Assembly: GCA_900552755.1 (NCBI GenBank)
Contig: USAY01000117.1
Location: 1-5,533 of the forward strand
Source of the DNA: an uncultured Collinsella sp.
Lineage (GTDB): Bacteria > Actinomycetota > Coriobacteriia > Coriobacteriales > Coriobacteriaceae
Length of the DNA stretch: 5,533 nucleotides
Direction of reading: 5' to 3'
A model generated the notes under the pieces. It saw only the letters and a program-made list of their open reading frames with translations, did no database searches and was not told the origin of the DNA. A program made the position numbers and the translations under genes. This document shows positions 1-4,844 of this stretch, piece by piece. Position 1 is the first letter of the stretch, and the number at the start of each line of letters is the position of its first letter.

Positions 1-266
1 TGGACAATCTTCCAGCCCTCTTGCTTAAAGAGACGCTGAAGCTCTCGCTGGTATTCAGCTACATGCTGATAGGGCGGTATCTCAAAGACCCTGCCACCGA
101 GCGATTCGATCTCGTCACGGGGAACAAGCGTCGAATCGGAATCAACAAGAAAGTCAAACTGCACTTTACCGCGATCGATGTGACGATAGTAATTCATAAC
201 GACAGCTTCGACGCCGCCACCAACCATCTTGCCAACAACCTGAGCCACCCTAACCGGTTCAGTCAT
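1..266 (-). CDS. GT4-family glycosyltransferase, N-terminal part (cut by window edge)
   Basis: Translating the minus strand from the ATG at 266 gives 88 residues with no stop before the edge. The protein starts MTEPVRVAQVVGKMVGGGVE and continues with AVVMNYYRHID, a VQFDFLV segment and a SLGGRVFEIPPY segment. This is the usual N-terminus of retaining GT4 enzymes of the EpsF/CpsF kind, where the G-GGGVE loop lies at the sugar-nucleotide site. Such enzymes add a sugar to a lipid-linked repeat unit on the inner face of the membrane. The ATG follows the upstream stop codon directly (TAAATG). A GGAGGTG ribosome binding site lies inside the last codons of the upstream sugar transferase, so the two genes are probably translationally coupled. 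The donor sugar and linkage cannot be told from this fragment. The family call is firm; the specific role is inferred from the operon. Confidence 0.88.
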   Translation of the reverse strand, partial: MTEPVRVAQVVGKMVGGGVEAVVMNYYRHIDRGKVQFDFLVDSDSTLVPRDEIESLGGRVFEIPPYQHVAEYQRELQRLFKQEGWKIV

Positions 267-1022
267 TTAGCAAGCACCTCCACCGGTAAAGACCTCAACG
301 ACCGTGAGGAGAACAATCTTCAAGTCCGTGATGGGGCCGCGCTTGGCGATGTACTCCAAATCACGGCGGACCATGCCGTCGAAGTCGGTATCGTTGCGGT
401 CAGTCACCTGCCACCAGCCGGTAATGCCCGGCTTCACAGCCAAGCGCTGCAGGTCGTACTCGGTATACTCCGCGACCTCGTTGGGCAGCGGCGGGCGCGG
501 GCCGACGACGGACATCTGACCCATGAACACGTTCAGGAACTGCGGGAACTCGTCGATGGAGTGCTTGCGGATGAACTTTCCAATCTTGGTGACACGCGGG
601 TCATTCTTCATCTTGAACATGGCGCCGGCGATCTCGTTCTGCTCCCTGAGCTCGGCGAGGCGCTCGTCGGCGTCCTTGTACATGGAGCGGAACTTCCACA
701 TGCGGAAGGTAGTCAAACTACCGTCGGGACGGGTGCGGCCAACGCGGATCTGACTATAGAAGGGGCTACCCTCGCTCTCCAGTCGGATGGCCGCGGCCAG
801 CACCAGGCTGGGCACAGCGATGACGACGAGCACGGCACCGCTGAACACGATGTCGAATGCGCGCTTCACTGCCCTATATGCCAAGCGCAAGCGGTCCCAG
901 TCAATGATGGATTGCATGGCCTTGTAACGGCCGGCGCCCTCGCGCCGGTCCATGGCCTGGGCAATCAGTGCCGCCCCCGCAGGCGCACAGCTCTTTGTTA
1001 CTTCTTTAGCAGCCACAGTCAA
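267..1022 (-). CDS. Undecaprenyl-phosphate sugar phosphotransferase (short, WbaP/PglC-type core)
   Basis: A bacterial sugar transferase that moves a sugar-phosphate from a nucleotide sugar to undecaprenyl phosphate, the first step of capsule or exopolysaccharide repeat-unit assembly. From the chosen start it is 251 residues. Residues 53-57 read KRAFD, followed by one hydrophobic segment (about 57-80) with a proline near its middle, as in monotopic enzymes with a re-entrant helix. Next come MWKFRSM (108-114) with a DADE acidic motif just after (117-120, candidate catalytic pair), DPRVTKIGKF, SIDEFPQFLNVFMGQMSVVGP (155 onward), and KPGITGWWQV (197-206). The four-helix N-terminal domain of long PHPTs is absent. 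The reading frame stays open to 1154, which would overlap loaP by 53 bp. I chose TTG at 1022 because GGGGA lies 7 nt before it; GTG at 1016 is an alternative. The first 40 or so residues are unlike the family. Sugar specificity is unknown. Confidence is high for the family, moderate for the start. Confidence 0.9.
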   Translation of the reverse strand: MTVAAKEVTKSCAPAGAALIAQAMDRREGAGRYKAMQSIIDWDRLRLAYRAVKRAFDIVFSGAVLVVIAVPSLVLAAAIRLESEGSPFYSQIRVGRTRPDGSLTTFRMWKFRSMYKDADERLAELREQNEIAGAMFKMKNDPRVTKIGKFIRKHSIDEFPQFLNVFMGQMSVVGPRPPLPNEVAEYTEYDLQRLAVKPGITGWWQVTDRNDTDFDGMVRRDLEYIAKRGPITDLKIVLLTVVEVFTGGGAC

Positions 1023-1101
1023 ACTTACGTCCCCGTTGTCCAGGGATCCCCCAATCGGTAAATTCAAAAATTGCGAACGAACAGCTAGTACAACGTCTCC
1101 C

Positions 1102-1692
1102 CTACGTTTTGCTGGGAACGTCGAGCGGCAGCAGCTCCCTAAATGCGGAGTCACCTTCGCCCACGTCCACTAGGCACCAGCGTTTATGACGGTCGATCTT
1201 GTGCACGCGGGCCTCTTGCCCCACCAAGGGACCCTGCTCTATGTGCAACACGCCGTCTTCTATGCGCGCTACGCTGTTGCGCACCACGCCGTCGTCGTCC
1301 AGCACGCTGCGGTACCAGTCCTGCGCATCGTCCGGCATGGGCATGTACGCCCGCTCCCTACTGCCAGCGATACGGCAGCCAAAGCTCAACTGGGCCAGGG
1401 CCCTATCGAGCGCGGCGGCATCGTGCGTGGCGACGAAGAAGTATTCCTTGTACATGGGTTTGGTTTGGAGCGACCAAGCGCCATCCCGCTTAAACCAGAA
1501 CTCCTTTTGCATCACAAAAGCTTCCTGCATCAACTCGTGCGGGATAATACGGCGAACCTTTTCGCAGGTCTCGCGCTCTTTTCCATGGGGGGTGTGAACC
1601 AGATACCAGCGAACGCGGCCGTGCTGGCTGCTGGTGGTGGCGCCGTTAAAAGCGCCTGGCAGCTGCTCTTGGCGCCGTGCCGTCTGTTCCAT
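1102..1692 (-). CDS. loaP: NusG-family transcription antiterminator, LoaP type
   Basis: A 196-residue NusG paralogue. Residues 29-107 form the NGN domain (WYLVHTPHGKE at the start, an aromatic-rich YKEYFFVATHD strand at 81-91), which in this family binds the RNA polymerase clamp. Residues 140-190 form a KOW domain with EDGVLHIEQGPLVGQEA and KIDRHKR (165-171). The KIDRHKR motif and GPL-G-E turn resemble LoaP antiterminators, known from Bacillus to stop premature termination in long polyketide and polysaccharide operons and to recognise an RNA hairpin in the leader. Placement as first gene of a glycan operon agrees. The first 28 residues are polar, probably disordered, and not typical of NusG. 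I chose ATG at 1692 over an in-frame GTG at 1725 because AGAGGGGG lies 7 nt upstream. The stop is 79 nt before the sugar transferase start. It is not the housekeeping nusG, which normally sits next to secE and rplK. NusG family is near certain; LoaP is likely. Confidence 0.85.
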   Translation of the reverse strand: MEQTARRQEQLPGAFNGATTSSQHGRVRWYLVHTPHGKERETCEKVRRIIPHELMQEAFVMQKEFWFKRDGAWSLQTKPMYKEYFFVATHDAAALDRALAQLSFGCRIAGSRERAYMPMPDDAQDWYRSVLDDDGVVRNSVARIEDGVLHIEQGPLVGQEARVHKIDRHKRWCLVDVGEGDSAFRELLPLDVPSKT

Positions 1693-1697
1693 GTTCT

Positions 1698-1740
1698 CGC
1701 CCCCTCTTTTGGCTTTGCGATGCACGCAAATGCAGGGGCG
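1698..1740 (-). promoter_or_regulatory. Leader stem-loop H3 covering the loaP ribosome binding site
   Basis: On the minus-strand RNA, TTTGCG (1730-1725) and CGCAAA (1719-1714) form a perfect 6-bp hairpin with a TGCAT loop. Outside it, CGCCCC (1740-1735) pairs with GGGGCG (1703-1698). The latter is most of the AGAGGGGG Shine-Dalgarno sequence, so the fold would hide the ribosome binding site 5 nt before the ATG at 1692. This could allow translational control of loaP, for example by its own product or by opening through H2. Confidence 0.5.
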
Positions 1741-1759
1741 TTTAGAACAGGCTTCTCGC
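1738..1759 (-). promoter_or_regulatory. Leader stem-loop H2 of loaP
   Basis: On the minus-strand RNA, GCG (1759-1757) and AGAA (1756-1753) pair with TTCT (1747-1744) and CGC (1740-1738), with AAA bulged on the 3' side and a GCCTG loop. The 11-mer AAGCCTGTTCT shared with the H1 loop region (AAGCCTGTACT at 1793-1783) is a near-perfect direct repeat 39 nt apart. The CGC at 1740-1738 is also needed by stem H3, so the lower part of H2 and H3 exclude each other. Short stem; moderate to low confidence. Confidence 0.35.
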
Positions 1760-1772
1760 TCGCAGCTAGGCG

Positions 1773-1809
1773 CAGTCGCAAAAGTACAGGCTTTTGTATC
1801 TTTCGACTG
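1773..1809 (-). promoter_or_regulatory. Leader stem-loop H1 at the 5' end of the loaP transcript
   Basis: On the minus-strand RNA, CAGTCG (1809-1804) pairs with CGACTG (1778-1773) and CAAAAG (1796-1791) pairs with CTTTTG (1784-1779). The 5' side has a 7-nt one-sided bulge (AAAGATA) and the apical loop is CCTGTA. All 12 pairs are Watson-Crick. The predicted transcription start falls within the first two bases of the structure, so it would form the very 5' end of the mRNA. It may be the recruitment element for LoaP or a stabilising 5' hairpin; the role is inferred. Confidence 0.5.
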
Positions 1810-1814
1810 ACGAC

Positions 1815-1842
1815 ATTATACGAGCAATTAATCAGCGTTTGC
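1815..1842 (-). promoter_or_regulatory. Promoter of the loaP/glycan operon
   Basis: On the minus strand the -10 hexamer is a perfect TATAAT at 1815-1820. The -35 is weak: GGCAAA at a 17-bp spacing or TGGGCA at 19 bp. A purine about 7 nt downstream (A at 1808) is the likely start, giving a leader of about 116 nt before the loaP ATG. The poor -35 fits a promoter that needs an activator or is simply weak. A second, weaker candidate (TTGCAC, 17 bp, TATAGA) lies upstream with its -10 near 1888-1893. Confidence 0.6.
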
Positions 1843-1918
1843 CCAGATTACGCAAAATGTACTGCTAGTAGGTACTTCTCCATACCCCTCTATAAAAACC
1901 TGTACCTTTTTGTGCAAC

Positions 1919-1942
1919 AAAAAAAGCCGCTCAACCAGCGGC
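1919..1942 (-). terminator. Second (distal) intrinsic terminator downstream of thrS
   Basis: On the minus strand GCCGCT (1942-1937) pairs with AGCGGC (1931-1926) around a GGTTG loop, followed by seven T (1925-1919). The stem is extended by flanking A/T pairs. The plus strand also has TTTT after the stem, so it could work both ways, but I see no plus-strand gene that would need it. It protects the loaP promoter from thrS read-through. Confidence 0.8.
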
Positions 1943-1960
1943 TTTTCTTATTTCGGCATG

Positions 1961-1992
1961 AAAAAGGCGACCGCCCTTTGTGGACGGTCGCC
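1961..1992 (-). terminator. Intrinsic terminator of thrS
   Basis: On the minus strand an 11-bp stem, GGCGACCGTCC (1992-1982) with GGGCGGTCGCC (1976-1966), closes an ACAAA loop. It contains one G-U pair and is followed by TTTTT (1965-1961). It lies 25 nt after the thrS stop codon and is a textbook factor-independent terminator. Confidence 0.93.
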
Positions 1993-2017
1993 TATGTTAA
2001 TTGTTGTGAAGTTTGCC

Positions 2018-3781
2018 TTAGGCGCGAGTCTTGATCTCCTCGAGAACCTTGGCAACAAACTCATCAACGGTCATCTGAACGGTCTCGTTGGAGCGATCGC
2101 GGACGGAGATGTTGCCGGCCTCGACCTCCTTCTCGCCCAGGATGAGCATATAGGGCACGCGGTCGATGCTGCGGGCCTCGCGGATCTTGTAGCCGATCTT
2201 CTCGTCGCGGTCGTCGCAGACCACGCGAATGCCGGCCTCCTCCAGCTTGGCGCACACCTCGTGGGCATAGTCGCGGCTCTTCTCAGAGACGGGAAGCGCC
2301 TTGACCTGTACGGGAGCCAGCCAGGTGGGGAACTTACCCGCAAAGTGCTCAATCAGAATACCGATGAAGCGCTCGATGGAGCCAAAGCACACGCGGTGCA
2401 GCATGATGGGGCGCTTCTTGGTGCCATCGGCGTCCACATACTCCAGGTCAAAGTTGAGCGGCATCTGGAAGTCGAGCTGGACGGTACCGCACTGCCAGGT
2501 GCGGCCGAGCGAGTCCTCCAGGTGGAAGTCGATCTTGGGGCCGTAGAAGGCGCCGTCGCCCTCGTTGACCTCGTAGTCCATGCCCAGTTTCTCCAGAGCG
2601 GTGCGCAGGCCCTCCTCAGCGCGTGCCCAGTCCTCGTCCGAACCCATGGAGTCCTCAGGGCGGGTGGAAAGCTCAACGTGGTACTTAAAGCCAAACTTCT
2701 GGTACACGGAGTCGATGAGGTTGACCACACCCACGATCTCGTCGGTCAGCTGGTCGGGACGCACAAACAGGTGGGCGTCGTCCTGGTTAAAGCAGCGCAC
2801 GCGGAACAGGCCGTGCAGGGCGCCGCGCAGCTCGTGGCGGTGCACCAGGCCAATCTCGCCGGCGCGGATGGGCAGCTCACGATAGGAGTGCGGCTTGGAG
2901 GCGTACACCAGCACGCCACCCGGACAGTTCATGGGCTTAATGCAGTACTCTTCGTCGTCGATGACGGTGGAGTACATGTTGTCCTTGTAGTGGTCCCAGT
3001 GACCCGAGGTCTTCCACAGCTGCTTGTTCATGATGAGCGGCGTGGAGATCTCCACGTAGCCGGCCTTGTGATGAATCTCGCGCCAGTAGTCCAGCAGCGT
3101 GTTCTTAAGGATCATGCCGTTGGGCAGGAAGAATGGGAAGCCGGGGGCCTCGTCGCGCATCATAAAGAGGTCCATCTCGCGGCCGATCTTGCGGTGGTCG
3201 CGCTTCTTGGCCTCCTCCAGCATGTGCATGTGCTCGTCGAGCTCTTCCTTGGTGGCAAAGGCGACGCCGTTGATGCGGGTGAGCATCTTGTTGTCCTTGT
3301 CACCCTTCCAGTAGGCGCCCGAGACGCCGGTAAGCTTAAAGGCCTTCAGCGCCTTGGTATAGCAGATGTGGGGACCAACGCACATGTCGATATAGTCGCC
3401 CTGCTGGTAGAAGGTGATGCGGGCGTCGTCGTCCAGGTCGCCGATGTGCTCGACCTTATACTTCTCGCCGCGCTCCTCCATAAGGGCGATGGCCTCGGCG
3501 CGGGGCTTCTCGTACACGGTGAACTTGAGGTTCTCCTTGACGATCTTCTTCATCTCGGCCTCGATCGCGGGGAAATCGTCCTCGCTGATCTTGACGCCCT
3601 CGGGCAGGTCGACGTCGTAGTAGAAGCCGTTGTCGGTCGCGGGACCGTAGGCAAAATCGGCCTCGGGGTACAGGCGCTTGATGGCCTGCGCCATGATGTG
3701 CGCGGCGGAGTGGCGGATGACGTGCGTGACCTCGTCCTGCGGGAGCTCGGCCACCGAACCGTCATTGTAGAGTGCCTTCAT
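2018..3781 (-). CDS. thrS: Threonyl-tRNA synthetase lacking the N-terminal TGS domain
   Basis: Charges tRNA-Thr with threonine using ATP, in the cytoplasm. The 587-residue product has the editing domain with HSAAH (His24, His28) and DMCVGPH (Cys134, His138). It then has the class II catalytic core with the GYVEISTP motif 1 region (241-248), a motif 2 region around LHGLFRVRCF (322-331) and motif 3 GSIERF (467-472). Zinc ligands are Cys286 (NCPGG), His337 (QDDAH) and His462 (LHRV), matching Cys334, His385 and His511 of the E. coli enzyme. An anticodon-binding domain starts near 488 (LAPVQV). It is about 48 residues short at the N-terminus: after MKALYNDGSVAEL it goes directly to the editing domain, so the TGS domain is absent or reduced to one strand. 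I chose the ATG at 3781 because GAGAGGAG lies upstream (11 nt spacing). The frame is open to 3892, but that extension crosses the promoter and shows no TGS features. No T-box leader is visible. Confidence 0.97.
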   Translation of the reverse strand: MKALYNDGSVAELPQDEVTHVIRHSAAHIMAQAIKRLYPEADFAYGPATDNGFYYDVDLPEGVKISEDDFPAIEAEMKKIVKENLKFTVYEKPRAEAIALMEERGEKYKVEHIGDLDDDARITFYQQGDYIDMCVGPHICYTKALKAFKLTGVSGAYWKGDKDNKMLTRINGVAFATKEELDEHMHMLEEAKKRDHRKIGREMDLFMMRDEAPGFPFFLPNGMILKNTLLDYWREIHHKAGYVEISTPLIMNKQLWKTSGHWDHYKDNMYSTVIDDEEYCIKPMNCPGGVLVYASKPHSYRELPIRAGEIGLVHRHELRGALHGLFRVRCFNQDDAHLFVRPDQLTDEIVGVVNLIDSVYQKFGFKYHVELSTRPEDSMGSDEDWARAEEGLRTALEKLGMDYEVNEGDGAFYGPKIDFHLEDSLGRTWQCGTVQLDFQMPLNFDLEYVDADGTKKRPIMLHRVCFGSIERFIGILIEHFAGKFPTWLAPVQVKALPVSEKSRDYAHEVCAKLEEAGIRVVCDDRDEKIGYKIREARSIDRVPYMLILGEKEVEAGNISVRDRSNETVQMTVDEFVAKVLEEIKTRA

Positions 3782-3807
3782 GGGTATGTTTTCTCCTCTC
3801 GGATGCC

Positions 3808-3852
3808 TGATGCAAGTGCGTGCGATGCGCTCGGCGTTTTTGACTTGCATCA
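3808..3852. repeat. 10-bp perfect inverted repeat across the thrS start site
   Basis: TGATGCAAGT at 3808-3817 and ACTTGCATCA at 3843-3852 are exact reverse complements with a 25-bp spacer. The outer arm starts at the last base of the -10 hexamer and covers the likely transcription start; the other arm lies in the leader just upstream of the ribosome binding site. It could be a DNA operator, or an RNA stem if transcription starts further upstream. Function unknown. Confidence 0.6.
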
Positions 3853-3879
3853 TTATAGGCAGGTTGCCTTGGTATACAA
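3852..3879 (-). promoter_or_regulatory. Promoter of thrS
   Basis: On the minus strand TTGTAT (3879-3874) and a perfect TATAAT (3857-3852) are separated by 16 bp. The start should lie near 3844-3846, giving a leader of about 64 nt to the thrS ATG. The leader is too short for a T-box, the usual thrS control in Firmicutes. Confidence 0.75.
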
Positions 3880-3881
3880 GC

Positions 3882-3910
3882 GCCCGCCGCACCTTAATGG
3901 CACGACGGGC
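3882..3910 (-). terminator. Strong hairpin between the zinc-ribbon gene and thrS, possible terminator
   Basis: On the minus strand GCCCGTCGTGCC (3910-3899) pairs with GGTGCGGCGGGC (3893-3882) over 12 pairs, three of them G-U, around an ATTAA loop. No T-run follows on the minus strand, so as a terminator of the gene at 4007-4438 it would be atypical. A GATTTTC stretch follows on the plus strand, but no plus-strand gene leads into it. It ends 2 bp before the thrS -35 hexamer. Confidence 0.4.
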
Positions 3911-4006
3911 GATTTTCTACGCATGCTTCATCGTGTGGGGCGGGGTGCGGGGTGCGCGTGGCTTGCGGCGTGCCCGTGGCTTGCGGCCGGCCCGACGATG
4001 GATGCG
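3911..4006. other. GC-rich spacer downstream of the zinc-ribbon gene
   Basis: About 95 bp with no gene that I can support. It contains a 13-bp direct repeat, CGTGGCTTGCGGC, at 3957-3969 and 3975-3987 (18-bp period), and a G-rich run on the plus strand (about 3936-3953). I assign no function. Confidence 0.4.
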
Positions 4007-4438
4007 TTACTGGATGCGAGTTCGGCAGTAGGGGCAGACCTTCCAGTGCGCATCGAGCGGGCGATGGCAGCTGGGGCAGACGTTGCGAACCTGGGTATCG
4101 CACACCGGGCAGACCACAAAGTCCTTCTCGATGGGCGCGCCGCACTGCGGGCAGGTGCCGTACTGGGCAAGCTGGCGCTCGCGCAAGGCCATGTCCAGCT
4201 CCTGCTCCTCGCGGTCGGACGCGTAGGAGTGCGGGCGCAGAACCAGGTAGGCGATGAGGCCTACAAACGGGATGAGGGCGATGATGCCCCATGCCACGTA
4301 GGCGCTGGCGCCGCGGCGGCGAGCGTCGATGAACACATAGACGACCGACAGCACATACAGGGCGATGATAAAGCCAACGAAGGCATAGACGACGCCCATA
4401 AGCTGCGGCGACATGAGCTCGGAGATGTACTTGGACAT
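4007..4438 (-). CDS. Membrane protein with two helices and a double zinc ribbon
   Basis: A 143-residue protein of unknown role. Two hydrophobic segments (about 14-37 and 47-67) are separated by a short basic loop (DARRRGAS), which suggests a hairpin in the membrane with the loop facing the cytoplasm. A charged linker (74-92, rich in Glu and Arg) follows, then two CxxC pairs forming one ribbon (Cys96/Cys99 and Cys110/Cys113) and two more forming a second (Cys121/Cys124 and Cys135/Cys138). This is the double zinc ribbon (DZR) pattern. The helical half resembles short PLDc_N-type membrane modules. Such proteins are common in Gram-positive genomes but rarely characterised; the ribbons probably bind protein or nucleic acid. 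The ATG at 4438 has GAAAGG 9 nt upstream. The gene stands alone between thrS and the divergent oxidoreductase. Confidence 0.85.
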   Translation of the reverse strand: MSKYISELMSPQLMGVVYAFVGFIIALYVLSVVYVFIDARRRGASAYVAWGIIALIPFVGLIAYLVLRPHSYASDREEQELDMALRERQLAQYGTCPQCGAPIEKDFVVCPVCDTQVRNVCPSCHRPLDAHWKVCPYCRTRIQ

Positions 4439-4539
4439 TGGGGTGTACCTTTCGGATTATTTACAGTCCGGTCAAGTTTACCACGGGGTTTGTTTATATG
4501 GGACCACGGCTAGAGGCGGGGCTGACGCGGACACAAACA

Positions 4540-4594
4540 TCTCAATCTGTAACAACTGGGACCAAATTTCCCCTCTTACTGTTACAGATCGAGA
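4540..4594 (-). repeat. 55-bp stem-loop unit, copy 1
   Basis: Arms at 4540-4554 and 4580-4594 form a 15-bp stem. Read on the minus strand, TCTCGATCTGTAACA pairs with TGTTACAGATTGAGA with one G-U pair; on the plus strand the same position is an A-C mismatch. The 25-nt interior starts GTAAG, ends CAGT, and contains an inner stem GGGA/TCCC around the loop AATTTGG. It could be a small structured RNA, an element in the 5' leader of the zinc-ribbon gene, or a dispersed palindromic repeat. Confidence 0.75.
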
Positions 4595-4619
4595 CAGAAG
4601 AATCTCTCCCCGACTTCAA

Positions 4620-4674
4620 TCTCAATCTGTAACAACTGGAAGCCAAATCCTCAGCTTACTGTTACAGATCGAGA
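4620..4674 (-). repeat. 55-bp stem-loop unit, copy 2
   Basis: Identical arms to copy 1 (4620-4634 and 4660-4674), exactly 80 bp away, with the same G-U position on the minus strand. The interior has the same length and the same GTAAG and CCAGT ends. Its middle differs: the inner stem is GAGG/CTTC (one G-U) with loop ATTTGG, extended by CT/AG past a bulged C. The inner stem changed on both sides while the loop stayed. Confidence 0.75.
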
Positions 4675-4694
4675 CAAAACTTCAACGTGGTAGC

Positions 4695-4740
4695 CGGCAG
4701 ACGAGGTTGTCGACATTGCTGGGTCTCCCCTCGCCTGCCG
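4695..4740 (-). repeat. 12-bp imperfect inverted repeat
   Basis: CGGCAGACGAGG at 4695-4706 and CCTCGCCTGCCG at 4729-4740 pair at 11 of 12 positions. The odd position is A-C on the plus strand but G-U on the minus strand, so a minus-strand RNA would have an unbroken stem with a 22-nt loop. No T-run follows on either side, so it is not a usual terminator. Confidence 0.5.
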
Positions 4741-4812
4741 TTGGCGGGTGTTGCGAGGCTGTTCGCCGCATTGCCGCCGCACTGGGGGTGTGCGGACCGT
4801 AGGATAGTCGTA

Positions 4813-4827
4813 TTGACGGCCTGTCAA
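4813..4827. promoter_or_regulatory. Small palindrome upstream of the oxidoreductase gene, possible operator
   Basis: TTGAC, five bases, GTCAA: a perfect 5+5 palindrome centred 25 bp before the GTG start at 4845. Its position suits a repressor site, but such short palindromes also arise by chance. Confidence 0.3.
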
Positions 4828-4844
4828 CTCGTCTGGGAGGCACT

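Larger units (their letters stand above)
4439..4844. other. Divergent intergenic region with several inverted repeats
   Basis: About 400 bp between two genes that point away from each other. I see no convincing open reading frame. The region holds two 55-bp stem-loop units (4540-4594, 4620-4674), a 12-bp imperfect inverted repeat (4695-4740), a 6-bp hairpin CCGCAC/GTGCGG (4777-4795) and a TTGAC-N5-GTCAA palindrome (4813-4827). Neither flanking gene has a clear promoter. An isolated -10-like TATAAA lies on the minus strand at 4493-4498, and TAGGAT on the plus strand at 4800-4805, both without a good -35. Confidence 0.6.

Noticed and set aside
21..1061. Long plus-strand open frame opposite the two glycan genes
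   Set aside because: It overlaps two clearly recognisable minus-strand proteins and shows no domain; reverse-frame shadow.
1030..1095. ACAACG/CGTTGT pairing (1090-1095 with 1034-1039) and GGGATCCC palindrome in the loaP to sugar-transferase gap, as a second leader element
   Set aside because: Six pairs over a long loop and a short palindrome are within chance; no supporting second structure.
1023..1154. Sugar transferase starting at 1154 inside loaP
   Set aside because: It would overlap the loaP KOW end by 53 bp, adds residues unlike the family, and has no ribosome binding site as good as the one before 1022.
3782..3892. Longer thrS start giving a 624-residue protein
   Set aside because: The extension runs through the promoter, has no ribosome binding site and does not encode a TGS domain.
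3782..4006. T-box leader for thrS
   Set aside because: The leader from the predicted start is about 64 nt and I find no TGGNACCGCG-type antiterminator sequence.
4438..4500. TTGACC near 4475 as the -35 of the zinc-ribbon gene
   Set aside because: No -10 hexamer lies at a usable distance downstream; a spacing of 17 bp would put it on the ribosome binding site.
1910..4513. Very long open frame on the plus strand opposite thrS (867 codons)
   Set aside because: It is antisense to thrS, whose product has every family motif. The translation is rich in Leu, Val, Ala and His repeats typical of a reverse-frame shadow of a GC-rich gene.
4540..4674. Short CRISPR array
   Set aside because: The repeated unit is itself a 55-bp hairpin with a variable interior, there are only two copies, and no cas genes are visible.
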